From Clostridia bacterium (GTDB lineage: Bacteria; Bacillota; Clostridia; Oscillospirales; CAG-272): 64,000 nucleotides of DNA. The stretch's first letter is position 1, and each line of letters opens with the position of its first letter. A program made the position numbers and the translations under genes. Under the pieces are notes generated by a model. That model ran no database searches. It was not told where the DNA came from and saw only the letters and a program-made list of their open reading frames with translations. Positions 16,583 to 25,873 of this stretch are shown one piece after another. The DNA lies in the NCBI GenBank assembly GCA_017942005.1, contig JAGAVJ010000037.1:1-64000 (forward strand), read 5' to 3'.

Positions 16583-18288
16583 TGGCGAGAAAAAGCAGAT
16601 TTGTAAATCAAGCTGTCATTACACAAAATAACTCTACTACGCTACAAGATTCAGTATGGAATTGTGCGGTATATCTTCGTTTATCCGTAGAAGACGGTGA
16701 TGATGTTGAAGCGAATTCGATTGGCAATCAGAAAAAAATATGTATGTCATATATTGATACACATCACGATATCAACGTATTTGACATATATATGGATCAT
16801 GGTTACAGCGGCATGAACTATAATCGCCCCGGTTTTTATGATATGTATAAGGCAGTTCAGGCAGGGCTTGTCAATTGTATCATAGTCAAGGATATATCCC
16901 GTTTCGGCCGTAATTATATTGAGACAAGCAATTATCTCCAAAAAGAGTTTCCGGATACAGGTGTGCGTTTTATATCGATTGGTGATAATTATGATAGTCT
17001 ATATCCAGACAGCGATGTAGAAGGATTACTGCTGCCATTCAAGATGATACTGAATGATTCCTATGTAAAAGATATCTCCAGAAAGATTCGTACAAGCATT
17101 GCAGCCAAGATGCAGGATGGTGATTATTTACCCTCATCTTCCAGTATTCCCTATGGCTATATACGCAATCCCGATGAAAATACATTCAGTATTGATATGG
17201 AAACAGCACCTATTGTAAAACGGATATTTATCATGCGTTCAGAAAAAATGTCTTTTAATGCAATTGCTAAGGTACTGAATGAAGAAAAGATTCCATCTCC
17301 CGGAAAAATTCGCTATCTTCGTCATATGACAACAAGCGAGCGCTACGAAAACGCAGAATGGTATCGCAAGACAATTCAAAAAATTACATCGGATTTAGTA
17401 TATACTGGCTGTCGTATTCATGGCAAATATAAACGAGAACGTTTGAATACGGTTAAAAAGCATACCAATTCGGAAGAATGGCTGGTTCATGAAAATTCTC
17501 ATGAAGCAATCATTTCAAAGGAATTATTTCGTATCGTTACAAATATCAATCAGTCAGAGCTTGAACATCGTGCAGAATTTCATCATCGTGAAAGCGTCGA
17601 AGTAGATTTTCATGAAATTTTTCGTAATAAGCTTTACTGCGGTGACTGCGGTTCGAATATGGTAGCTATGAAGCGAAATCAAAGACTGACAAGTCAAAAA
17701 AAGCCAGAATTATTTTATCAATGCAACAGATATCAGTATTCTGGTAAATCAAAGTGCTGCAATCATTATATCAGACAGGATATTATCTTAAAGACACTTC
17801 AAACTGTGTTTGAACAACAGCTTGCCGTTGTGGCGAACGTAGAGGCTGCTGTAGCCGCTTTTAAGGTATACATGAGTAACAACACCAGTGATATACAAAA
17901 CAAGCTCCAGAGCCTTCGTGTGCAGCGTAGAAACGTCGAGGAAAAAATCGAGCGGCTGCTTGTTGATATATCGGATGGATTGCTCGATAAAGAGGAATAC
18001 ATTTATGCAAAGGCAAAGTATCAAAAGCAGCTTGACAGCTTAAAATCTGAAGAAATAATGATTACTCAGAAGATAGCGAAAGAAAAGGAAACGATGAAAG
18101 ATACACTGAATTGGCTGGATGGAATGAAGCATTATCGTAAAAATGGGAAAATTGATAAAGAATCACTTGATTTGCTTGTGAAGCGAATATTAGTCTATCC
18201 GAAAAATAAGATTGTGGTAGAATTGAATTACAGCGACCCGTATAAAAATTTTATGGATTTATATATCGGTGACAAAAAGGAGGCATGA
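16582..18288 (+). CDS. Large serine recombinase 2
   Basis: 568 residues. A 27-residue N-terminal extension precedes the catalytic domain, with Ser35 in VYLRLSVED, then DHGYSGMNYNRPGF and KDISRFGRNYIE. The recombinase domain, zinc ribbon (C-G-D-C-G and a later C-N-R-Y-x-x-x-G-x-x-x-C) and a C-terminal coiled coil are all present. SD GGAGG lies in the end of recombinase 1. It overlaps recombinase 1 by one base. Sequence differs widely from both neighbours, so the trio is ancient and not a recent triplication. Confidence 0.93.
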   Translation: MARKSRFVNQAVITQNNSTTLQDSVWNCAVYLRLSVEDGDDVEANSIGNQKKICMSYIDTHHDINVFDIYMDHGYSGMNYNRPGFYDMYKAVQAGLVNCIIVKDISRFGRNYIETSNYLQKEFPDTGVRFISIGDNYDSLYPDSDVEGLLLPFKMILNDSYVKDISRKIRTSIAAKMQDGDYLPSSSSIPYGYIRNPDENTFSIDMETAPIVKRIFIMRSEKMSFNAIAKVLNEEKIPSPGKIRYLRHMTTSERYENAEWYRKTIQKITSDLVYTGCRIHGKYKRERLNTVKKHTNSEEWLVHENSHEAIISKELFRIVTNINQSELEHRAEFHHRESVEVDFHEIFRNKLYCGDCGSNMVAMKRNQRLTSQKKPELFYQCNRYQYSGKSKCCNHYIRQDIILKTLQTVFEQQLAVVANVEAAVAAFKVYMSNNTSDIQNKLQSLRVQRRNVEEKIERLLVDISDGLLDKEEYIYAKAKYQKQLDSLKSEEIMITQKIAKEKETMKDTLNWLDGMKHYRKNGKIDKESLDLLVKRILVYPKNKIVVELNYSDPYKNFMDLYIGDKKEA

Positions 18289-18295
18289 TGAGCAT

Positions 18296-19888
18296 ATGGA
18301 GAAAAAGCTTAGATTTGCTTACCTCCGTCTTTCTAAAGAAGATGGAGACGTTACCGATGGTTCTGTAGAAGAAAGTCAGAGCATTGGCTCACAGCGGGCT
18401 TGTATCAGTCAGTATCTTAAAACAGTCCCTGATTTGGCTGATAACTTTACTGAAATTATTGATGATGGTTATTCCGGAACACATTTCGAAAGACCGGGTA
18501 TAAAAAGATTACTGCATATGGTTGAGCTTGGAAATGTGGAGGTCATTATTGTTCGTGATCTATCTCGTTTTGCAAGAAACTATCTTGAAGCCGGTTATTA
18601 CTTAGAATATGTTTTCCCATCCCACAACGTCAGATTTATTTCGATCAATGACGGGTACGACAGTGCATCGCACTGTGAGACAACAACGGGTTTACACATC
18701 GCAATTAAAAATCTGATCAATCAAATGTACAGCAAAGACATATCAAAGAAAATAAAAAGTTCGGTTGATCTCAAAAAATTGCGTGGTGAATATGTATATG
18801 GCACAGCACCGTATGGATATAAAAAGGGCAGCAAAAAAAATACGATTGAAATAGATGAGCCGGCAGCACAGATTGTTAGACGAATTTTTGCATTAGCAAA
18901 GGATGGAAAGTCTATCACTGAAATTTCAAGAATTCTAAATGATGAGCACATCATAACACCGTCAGTATATTTGTCGTCTGTTCGCGGTAAGTATAAAACG
19001 CGCAGCTTTTGGACATATGAATCTGTTCGCAATATATTGACAAACAGAATCTATACCGGTGATACTGTACCGTTTAAGTCACATGTAGTCCGTGTTGGCA
19101 GTGACCATGTGAAGCAGCTTACAGAAGCAGAACAAACAGTGATACCGGATACACATGAAGCTATTGTTACAAGAGAGACGTTTTATGAAGCTAAGAGAAC
19201 GATAAAAAGCAATCAAAAATCCCCCTCACAAGGTAAGACAAGTGTATTATCCTCGTATTTGGTGTGTGGCTGCTGTCAAAATAGATTATCTAAAGGAAAG
19301 GCGCAGAACAAAACGTTTCTTTGTACTTCGGCAAGATATCATACAGAGAGTGATTGTAAAGACGTTCGTTGCAATGAAGAAAAGATGAAACAGCTGTTGA
19401 TACGAGCAATCCATCAGCAGTGTATGATGATGGATACACAAATAAAAATGCTGCAATCAAAGTCAAAAAGCGCAAAAAGCGAGATAGAGTCCATTCGTAT
19501 GGATATACGGTATCAGCAACGTTTGTTGGAGAGTTCAAGGGCTTCAAAGATGCAGTTATATGAGGATTATGTATCCGGCAAGATTGGGAAGGATCGCTTT
19601 GTTGCAGACAAAAAAGAATTGAATGACAAAGAACAAACGGCTCAGATCCAACTAAAATTATTAGAGGAGCGTCAAAATCTGCTTGAAGATAATCGTAAAC
19701 AAGCAAATGCTCTCTCAGAAGAACAGACAATGATATATAAATATAAAGATATTGATGAGTTAAATGAAGCTATTATGCAGGAGCTTGTGAAGAAAATAAT
19801 TGTATATCCAAATGGCGCAGTCAATATCGTTTGGAATTTCAAAGATGTTATCGAAGAATCGAATACGAGCAATACCTTGGTAATATAA
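18296..19888 (+). CDS. Large serine recombinase 3
   Basis: 530 residues from the ATG at 18296; SD AAAGGAGG (18276-18283) is 12 bases upstream and an in-frame GTG at 18269 precedes the SD. Catalytic Ser13 sits in AYLRLSKED, followed by DDGYSGTHFERPGI and RDLSRFARNYLE. The zinc ribbon reads C-G-C-C and later C-T-S-A-R-Y-H-x-x-x-x-C. A long coiled coil is predicted at ~360-450. Tandem trios like this form the integration end of some clostridial mobile elements. A terminator follows. Confidence 0.92.
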   Translation: MEKKLRFAYLRLSKEDGDVTDGSVEESQSIGSQRACISQYLKTVPDLADNFTEIIDDGYSGTHFERPGIKRLLHMVELGNVEVIIVRDLSRFARNYLEAGYYLEYVFPSHNVRFISINDGYDSASHCETTTGLHIAIKNLINQMYSKDISKKIKSSVDLKKLRGEYVYGTAPYGYKKGSKKNTIEIDEPAAQIVRRIFALAKDGKSITEISRILNDEHIITPSVYLSSVRGKYKTRSFWTYESVRNILTNRIYTGDTVPFKSHVVRVGSDHVKQLTEAEQTVIPDTHEAIVTRETFYEAKRTIKSNQKSPSQGKTSVLSSYLVCGCCQNRLSKGKAQNKTFLCTSARYHTESDCKDVRCNEEKMKQLLIRAIHQQCMMMDTQIKMLQSKSKSAKSEIESIRMDIRYQQRLLESSRASKMQLYEDYVSGKIGKDRFVADKKELNDKEQTAQIQLKLLEERQNLLEDNRKQANALSEEQTMIYKYKDIDELNEAIMQELVKKIIVYPNGAVNIVWNFKDVIEESNTSNTLVI

Positions 19889-19925
19889 GCTTTCAGCCGA
19901 ATTTGTCACGCAAGGCTTCAACTGC

Positions 19926-19965
19926 AAAAGAATGCCAATAGGAGATGATCCTTTGGCATTCTTTT
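19926..19965. terminator. Bidirectional terminator
   Basis: AAAAGAATGCCA (19926-19937) pairs perfectly with TGGCATTCTTTT (19954-19965). It lies between convergent genes (recombinase 3 and the AAA ATPase) and has a T-run on both strands. Confidence 0.85.
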
Positions 19966-19990
19966 CATGTATAGGATGCTGTCGCTTTGT

Positions 19991-21205
19991 TTAGTTCCAC
20001 TCATTCATCAAAAGAAAATCACGAATATTTCTGTGCTTGATACCGTTGCGGCTCATGTCAAACTCATCCAAAGAGACAACATATTTCGGATAGTTATCAC
20101 GGATATGATTGTATACGCCAAACTCACGTTCAACTGTTTCGTCGGCAGCAAGCAAATAGGTTACTTGAACATAAAGCTTTTCCCCGCGTTTATCACATAC
20201 AAAATCAATCTCTTTATCCCCTGTTTTGCCAACAGTCACATTGTATCCACGGCGCAGTAATTCCAAATAAACAATATTCTCGAGAATCAGATTGATATCT
20301 TTCATATTGCCGCCGAAAACAGCCTCGCGGATTCCATGATCGGCAATATAGTATTTTTCACCTACAGAAAGAATCTGTTTGCCTTGTAAGTCCTCACGCT
20401 TTACCTGGTAGAACAGATAAGCGTCGCAGCAATACTTGATATAGTTTAGTATTGTCTCTGGTGCAACGGTGCGCTGTTCGCTTTTGAGAAACTTTGCAAG
20501 TGACGTTGCTGAAAATGTGCTGCCTACATTCGATATAACATAGGCAATGATACGTTCCAGTAAATCCACATCGCGGATTTTATTTCGCTTTATGATATCC
20601 TTAAGCTGAACGGAGTTGAATAAATCATGAAGATACTGCTTTGACGGCTCATCTGCGTACCGGATATTGGCAAGGTACGGCATACCTCCGGACAGAAGAT
20701 ATTTTTGAAAGCACTTCTGGATTGAATCCTCTGGTGCGATGGGACGGTAAAGCTCCATGAATTCTGCAAAAGAGAACGGATAGATAACAAATTCTACATA
20801 ACGACCGCCGAGATAAGTTGCCAGTTCACCGGATAACAGCTTTGCATTTGAACCAGTGATATAAATATCGCAGTCCAGTGAAACACGGAAGGAGTTGACG
20901 CATTTTTCCCAGTCCTTCACTTCTTGAATCTCGTCAAAAAAAAGATAAACTTTCCCTTCAATGTCCGCAGCCCTTTTTGTGATTTCATCGTGCAATGCCT
21001 GCGCAGTTTGCAAGTGTGTATAATTCATATCTTCAAAGTTGATAGATATAAAATTCGTTGAATTTACGCCAGACTCGATAAGCTCCTGCTTGATCAACTC
21101 CAGCATGACTGACTTTCCGCTGCGGCGAATGCCTGTCATGACTTTTATCAATTCGGTACCTATAAACGGACGAATACGCCGCATATATAATTCTCTCTTT
21201 ATCAT
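19991..21205 (-). CDS. AAA_14/DUF4143-type ATPase
   Basis: 404 residues from the ATG at 21205, chosen because AGAAAGGAG lies just upstream. Walker A GIRRSGKS is at residues 25-32, Walker B is VYLFFDEIQEV, and the sensor-like ITGSNAKLLSGELATYLGGR follows. The C-terminal part (EIDFVCDKRGEKLYVQVTYLL) has the restriction-endonuclease-like core D-x-x-x-x-x-x-x-V-Q-V of DUF4143. These ATPases are abundant in anaerobe genomes and often lie near mobile DNA; their cellular role is unresolved. All key residues are present. It is convergent with the recombinase operon. Confidence 0.9.
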   Translation of the reverse strand: MIKRELYMRRIRPFIGTELIKVMTGIRRSGKSVMLELIKQELIESGVNSTNFISINFEDMNYTHLQTAQALHDEITKRAADIEGKVYLFFDEIQEVKDWEKCVNSFRVSLDCDIYITGSNAKLLSGELATYLGGRYVEFVIYPFSFAEFMELYRPIAPEDSIQKCFQKYLLSGGMPYLANIRYADEPSKQYLHDLFNSVQLKDIIKRNKIRDVDLLERIIAYVISNVGSTFSATSLAKFLKSEQRTVAPETILNYIKYCCDAYLFYQVKREDLQGKQILSVGEKYYIADHGIREAVFGGNMKDINLILENIVYLELLRRGYNVTVGKTGDKEIDFVCDKRGEKLYVQVTYLLAADETVEREFGVYNHIRDNYPKYVVSLDEFDMSRNGIKHRNIRDFLLMNEWN

Positions 21206-21274
21206 GGTATTGATAATCTCCTTTCTGAAGACTAAGTATAGTATATCAAACTCATAACTTGAGATCAAGATCAA

Positions 21275-21509
21275 ATTTGTAAATTTATAAGTTATAACTG
21301 ATAAAACTTATAATTCGACGTGGTTTGACAAATATATTTTCTGCTGCAACGAGTGAGTAATAATAGGGACAAAAAATCAGAATTCGTTACAAGCTATTCA
21401 TATATCGTTCAAATCCAAAGCATATATTACGAAAAATGCAGAGTTTTGGCGTAAAAAGGGAGAATGAAAACAATTTGTAAAGGATTGTTGTCCCTACTTG
21501 ACATCACTC
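21275..21509. other. Intergenic stretch, upstream of spoIVB remnant
   Basis: No gene is supported. The AT-rich first part should carry the promoter of the ATPase gene on the minus strand. The sequence changes into spoIVB-like coding DNA at about 21500. Confidence 0.5.
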
Positions 21510-21662
21510 ATGTCCGGCTCCCCGATTATACAGGACGGTAAGCTGATCGGCGCTGTCACCCATGTGTTAGTCAATCAACCGCAGCGCGGGTACGGCATCT
21601 TTATTGAAAATATGCTCAGCGCGATGGATATGCAAGCGCTGACATCTGATACGGCTGCATAA
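21510..21662 (+). pseudogene. spoIVB: spoIVB 3' fragment
   Basis: The last 50 codons of a SpoIVB peptidase: [19 protein letters not shown] contains the catalytic Ser motif S-G-S-P, then [15 protein letters not shown] as at the family's C-terminus. The PDZ domain and the rest of the S55 peptidase domain are missing, so no function is possible. SpoIVB cleaves SpoIVFA during sporulation; an intact copy would be expected elsewhere. Its natural terminator still follows. Confidence 0.85.
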
Positions 21663-21683
21663 ATGATACAATCTCTCAAAAAG

Positions 21684-21726
21684 ACCTGCTGCAAGTTCCC
21701 GAGAATGGAATTTGCAGCAGGTTTTT
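21684..21726 (+). terminator. Terminator of the spoIVB remnant
   Basis: ACCTGCTGCAA pairs with TTGCAGCAGGT, followed by TTTT. A diverged copy of the same hairpin occurs at 23034. Confidence 0.82.
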
Positions 21727-21944
21727 CATCGTATCTTTGAAATGAACACCGTTGCCGGTTCTAAAGATGAACAATATGATGATTTAGAGGTATGAATTCT
21801 TACGCTGATAAATTGAATCATTCACATTTTTCTGCTATACTTGTAAGTAATGAGATACGAAGTCATGACATCAGACAGCATGAAAAGTCAAGAACAATAC
21901 AGCAAAACCTGATATAATGATAGCATACGGAAGGAGGTCTTGAA

Positions 21945-22823
21945 ATGGATTGGATTACAGGAATACAGCGGGCGCTGGATTATATCGAATCGCATCTGAC
22001 AGAAGAAATTGATTATGAAGCGGCGGCAAAAAAAGCTGCCTCGTCAGTTTTTCATTTTCAACGGATGTTTGGTATGCTTTGCGGCTTTTCCCTTGGTGAT
22101 TATATCCGGATGCGCCGTCTTACACTTGCCGCCGATGAATTATACCGAACCACTGATAAGGTAATTGACATTGCGCTCAAATATGGATACGATACTCCAG
22201 AAAGCTTTTCTCGTGCGTTTACGCGGTTTCATGGGATCAGTCCGACAGAAGCCCGACACGGCGGAAATGTTAAATCCTTTTCCAGACTATCCGTAAAATT
22301 GATTTTATCAGGAGGCAACACAATGGATTACAGGATTGAAAAAAGAGAAGCGTTCAAGGTTATCTGCAAAAAGAAGCAGGTCAACAAGCCGCAGGGAGAC
22401 ACTGCAACAGCGGACATTTCCGCTTTTTGGAGCGAATGCAGTACAAACGGCACAATGGATCAGATATGCAAGTATGCAAAATTTGATCATCTGCACGGTG
22501 TCCTCGGCATTTGTTTTTCGGGTGAAATGGCAGATTCCGGTTTCCCCTATGGCATTGGCGCGGAGTACAACGGCGTAAGCGTAACAGATAAAGGCTTTGA
22601 CATCATTGAAATTCCTGCGTATACTTATGTAGTGTTTCAGTGCAGAGGCAAAATGCCTGACGCTTTTAAGGACACTTACAAGCAAATCTGCACTGAGTTC
22701 TTTCCCCAAAGCAGCACCTATGAATATGGCAGCGGCATTGAACTTGAGGTATATCCCTCAGCAGATACGCAGAATCCGGATTATACCTGTGAAATCTGGA
22801 TCGCAGTCAACGAAAAGAAATAA
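21945..22823 (+). CDS. AraC-family regulator with GyrI-like effector domain (Rob/SoxS type)
   Basis: 292 residues; a perfect AAGGAGG precedes the ATG. Residues 1-105 are two AraC helix-turn-helix units (IDYEAAAKKAASSVFHFQRMF and VIDIALKYGYDTPESFSRAF). After a short linker, residues ~125-292 form a GyrI-like ligand-binding domain (IEKREAFKVICKKKQV; YTYVVFQCRGKMPDAF; EIWIAVNEKK). Such fusions sense small aromatic or drug-like ligands. Neighbours give no clear target gene. spoIVB-derived fragments flank it on both sides, so it was inserted into, or duplicated with, that locus. Confidence 0.9.
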   Translation: MDWITGIQRALDYIESHLTEEIDYEAAAKKAASSVFHFQRMFGMLCGFSLGDYIRMRRLTLAADELYRTTDKVIDIALKYGYDTPESFSRAFTRFHGISPTEARHGGNVKSFSRLSVKLILSGGNTMDYRIEKREAFKVICKKKQVNKPQGDTATADISAFWSECSTNGTMDQICKYAKFDHLHGVLGICFSGEMADSGFPYGIGAEYNGVSVTDKGFDIIEIPAYTYVVFQCRGKMPDAFKDTYKQICTEFFPQSSTYEYGSGIELEVYPSADTQNPDYTCEIWIAVNEKK

Positions 22824-22849
22824 GGAAATCATTTAAAGCGGCAGAACGC

Positions 22850-22886
22850 GATCACTTTGTGATCACAACAAGATCACAAAGTGATC
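22850..22886. repeat. Perfect 15-bp inverted repeat
   Basis: GATCACTTTGTGATC and GATCACAAAGTGATC flank ACAACAA. Each arm is itself nearly palindromic (GATCAC...GTGATC). It lies 27 bases after the AraC/GyrI gene. A second hairpin follows at 22905-22928 (AGTGGATTTT/AAAATCCACT). Confidence 0.75.
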
Positions 22887-22904
22887 CGAATTCGGCGTTT
22901 TCAT

Positions 22905-22928
22905 AGTGGATTTTGACAAAAATCCACT
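22905..22928. repeat. 10-bp hairpin
   Basis: AGTGGATTTT and AAAATCCACT flank a 4-base loop. It is the second of successive stems behind the AraC/GyrI gene; a terminator function is possible but the T-run is inside the stem. Confidence 0.55.
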
Positions 22929-22998
22929 GTGAAATTTCGCTTGAAAAGTGAAAAGGCGAATTTTAAAGGATGGCGCATGTAAATGCGACAGCCCGTTC

Positions 22999-23082
22999 GT
23001 CAATCAACCGCAGCATGGATATGATTCAAAAAGACCTGTTTGCAGGTTCCCCGGAAAAGGGATTTGCAAACAGGTTCTTTTC
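22999..23082 (+). pseudogene. Second spoIVB 3' scrap with terminator copy
   Basis: GTCAATCAACCGCAG at 22999-23013 is identical to 21570-21584 inside the spoIVB remnant. CATGGATATG and a diverged copy of the spoIVB terminator follow (ACCTGTTTGCA/TGCAAACAGGT, 23034-23075). Most of the coding part is deleted. Confidence 0.65.
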
Positions 23083-23106
23083 GTCGTATGTGACCGTTCT
23101 GGATCA

Positions 23107-23976
23107 TCATACAGAAGGTGGTTCCTTATGAGAATGTGCTGCGCGAAACTGTACCGGCGTCAATCCCGTTTCTTTTTTAAACAATGTATAGAATTGTTTG
23201 GACTGTTTGAATCCAACCTCCCCCCAAATTTCACCGATAGGCATGTCGGAATTTGCAATCAGATCTATGGCAGTTTTGATTTTTAAATTATTAATATAGG
23301 AAAGAAACGTTGTTCCGGTTTTTGCACGGAAATTACGGCAGAAGTAATTCTTAGAAAGAAACACCTGTGCCGCAGCCTCCTGCAACGTAACGGTTTTATA
23401 ATGGCTTGAAAGAAAACAGAACAACTCTGTCCATCTGGAATTTTCTTTGCTGCGCAGATAACCGTTTCGTTTCAGAAAAATCAAAAGCAGCTGTAAATAA
23501 TGCTGGGATGCTTCCTCACTGAATTCCTTTTTCGATACGCATTCTTCCTTCAGCATATACAGCAGCGTTTCAAATTCGATTTGTGCTTCATTGGAAAGCC
23601 AAACAACCGCAGAACCCATAGCGTCCGTTTCCATCTGCTTGATTTCAGGAATCACATCCGGGCGAAAGCAGCAGTTGACAACCTCCATATTATGAAAGGA
23701 AAAATAGGTGTGCACATCCTGCAAACGGAAAAAAATAACGTCCCCTTTTTTCACTACATAAGAAATACCGTTGATGATTTGAATTCCATCTCCGGAAGAA
23801 ATATATTCCAGTTCATAATAATCGTGCCGGTGCGGCTCATAATTTTGATAATTATGTTTTCTATCGGCAGTAATTACAATCCCTTTGGTATAAAAATAAT
23901 CATCTGAAGGAAACCGATCAAGCATATCAAACCGAATGAGTTGCGTTTCGGATTTCGGCAACTGTTTCATACACAT
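23107..23976 (-). CDS. AraC-family regulator with cupin domain
   Basis: 289 residues from the ATG at 23976 (AAAGG 7 bases upstream; ATGs at 23982 and 23970 are alternatives). The N-terminal half is an AraC-type cupin (NYEPHRHDYYELEYISSGDG with two His), the C-terminal 100 residues hold two helix-turn-helix motifs (VTLQEAAAQVFLSKNYFCRNF; IGEIWGEVGFKQSKQFYTLF). It is divergent from the binding-protein gene at 24237, which is its probable target. Regulators of this type usually sense sugars. Confidence 0.9.
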   Translation of the reverse strand: MCMKQLPKSETQLIRFDMLDRFPSDDYFYTKGIVITADRKHNYQNYEPHRHDYYELEYISSGDGIQIINGISYVVKKGDVIFFRLQDVHTYFSFHNMEVVNCCFRPDVIPEIKQMETDAMGSAVVWLSNEAQIEFETLLYMLKEECVSKKEFSEEASQHYLQLLLIFLKRNGYLRSKENSRWTELFCFLSSHYKTVTLQEAAAQVFLSKNYFCRNFRAKTGTTFLSYINNLKIKTAIDLIANSDMPIGEIWGEVGFKQSKQFYTLFKKETGLTPVQFRAAHSHKEPPSV

Positions 23977-24236
23977 TACCATACCTTTTATACATTTCGC
24001 AACAGCAAAAACAGATTTTTATGTATTTTCAAAATTCTATGATTTTACTATTGTCCGATTTTCTATATTGTAACATAAAACATCAAAAAATTCAATAGCG
24101 CCGTATCTTTTCTCTCATAAAAAATAAAGATAATATTTACGTACTTAAGGTGAAAAAATGCTATTGTGCTTCACCGTAAATTATGATAAAATATCCTTAA
24201 TGAAAAACATATCTGTTAAAAAAAGGAATATTTATC

Positions 24237-25730
24237 ATGAAAACAATAAAACAATTCACTTGCTATGTTTTGCTTTGTATGACAGCCCTCTCCGCCATTA
24301 GCTGCTGCCAAAGCGAAGAAAATGACGATATCCAGACAACGGCTTCACCTTCTAAAGAAACGGTACAGAATGACGAAACAGACGCTGCCAATCATCGGCT
24401 TCTGGTACCGGACGGATTACCGGACAAGGATTTCGGCGGTGCAATTTACACCATGTACCTGCGAAATGACCCATCTTATTCGCCGGATGATTTTTATGCA
24501 GAAGCTTCCAGCGGTGATATCATCGAGGATGCGGTATATGAGCGGAATTTGAAAATTGCAGAACGCTTCAACGTTCAATTTGCATATAACTATGACGAAT
24601 CTAATACCACAAGGGATTCAACGGCGCTTTTAGCAATTCGTGCAGGAGAAGATATGAACGATATCTTAGGACTGCACGGTGCGTACTGCTTTGGTTATGC
24701 GATTAACGGATATCTTCTGGACTGGAATAGCTATATGCTGTATAACGATCTGTCACAGCCATGGTGGGACCAGGATTTCTGCAGCAACATGACGGTTGCC
24801 GGTAAGTTATTCGGCATGACCGGTTCCATCAGTTTTAACAGTATCGGCGGCACCTTCTGCTTATTGTTTAATAAAAATCTTTTTAACACCTATGATATAC
24901 CGTATCCTTATCAGGAGGTGAGGGATGGCACATGGTCCTTTGATCGTTTCCGTACAGACGCGCTTGCAATTCGTGCGGACTTAAACGGAAACGGAGTTAT
25001 AGAACCGGAGACCGATCAATTCGGTCTGTATTCAAGCAGCTGGAGATTCCCCATTGCAGCTTTTTATATGGCAGGTGACCGTGTGATTTCCAGCAGCAAG
25101 GACGGTGAGCTGAAGCTTACCCTATACAATGAACGCACCACCGATATCCTTGATGCGATGAAGAATTTTTATGCGGAAAGCGGTATCTATATTACAGAGT
25201 ATTCCGGTGATTATGCGGAAGATCTCTTCCGTATGGGACGTGCCGCATTCGTCGGCTCCACCATAAAATCACTTCAAACATACCGCGATATGGATAACGA
25301 AATCGGAGTTGTGCCCTATCCGAAATATGACGAAACCATCAATCGGTATTATTCCCTTGTGGATGCAGGTGATAACGTATTTGCGATTCCGATCACGGTA
25401 CAAAAGGAGAAATTGGAGATGATTTCCATAATTACGGAAGCGCTTGCGGCAGAAGGATGGAAAACGGTCGTTCCAACCTTTTATGAGGATGCATTGAAGA
25501 CGAAATTTGCCCGCGACGCGGAATCTGAGGAGATGCTGGAAATCATTACAGCGAGCCGTTATTTTGATTACGGATATTTTGATATTAATATCCACTGGAA
25601 CTTTTCCTATATCGGCAGAAGTATGCTGAATATCAGTAAAGATTTTTCATCTTACTATGAATCTCAGCGGAAGAGCGCGGAAAAAAAGCTGTTAAAAACG
25701 TATGAAACCTACAGAGATTTGGATATGTAA
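24237..25730 (+). CDS. Orphan ABC solute-binding lipoprotein
   Basis: 497 residues; AAAGGA is 10 bases before the ATG. The signal ends in the lipobox AISC (Cys near residue 22), then a Thr/Asn-rich linker. The mature domain starts D-K-D-F-G-G-A-I-Y and contains the EDAVYERNLKIAERFNVQF segment typical of a clostridial group of large extracellular binding proteins, with a LNGNGVIEPETDQFGLY stretch that looks like a Ca-binding loop. No permease lies nearby. The divergent AraC gene suggests sugar-responsive control. Related proteins are encoded at 51.4 and 55.1 kb. Confidence 0.85.
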   Translation: MKTIKQFTCYVLLCMTALSAISCCQSEENDDIQTTASPSKETVQNDETDAANHRLLVPDGLPDKDFGGAIYTMYLRNDPSYSPDDFYAEASSGDIIEDAVYERNLKIAERFNVQFAYNYDESNTTRDSTALLAIRAGEDMNDILGLHGAYCFGYAINGYLLDWNSYMLYNDLSQPWWDQDFCSNMTVAGKLFGMTGSISFNSIGGTFCLLFNKNLFNTYDIPYPYQEVRDGTWSFDRFRTDALAIRADLNGNGVIEPETDQFGLYSSSWRFPIAAFYMAGDRVISSSKDGELKLTLYNERTTDILDAMKNFYAESGIYITEYSGDYAEDLFRMGRAAFVGSTIKSLQTYRDMDNEIGVVPYPKYDETINRYYSLVDAGDNVFAIPITVQKEKLEMISIITEALAAEGWKTVVPTFYEDALKTKFARDAESEEMLEIITASRYFDYGYFDINIHWNFSYIGRSMLNISKDFSSYYESQRKSAEKKLLKTYETYRDLDM

Positions 25731-25771
25731 CCACTGCATCATGTGATACACAATAAAATCATCCCAATTCC

Positions 25772-25816
25772 AAAGAGCCGCTGATGATCCAACTACAAGA
25801 TCATGACAGCGGCTCT
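25772..25816 (+). terminator. Intrinsic terminator
   Basis: AAGAGCCGCTG pairs with CAGCGGCTCTT around an inner ATGATC/GATCAT stem. It follows the orphan binding-protein gene. Confidence 0.82.
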
Positions 25817-25873
25817 TCTCATATTTCATCTCGAATTGTCAAGTAATATGTCGCATTTTACTTCCCCTTTCAG

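Noticed and set aside
13244..19990. Attachment-site direct repeats of the integrative element
   Set aside because: Serine recombinase cores are only about 2 bp, and no longer flanking repeat could be identified by eye.
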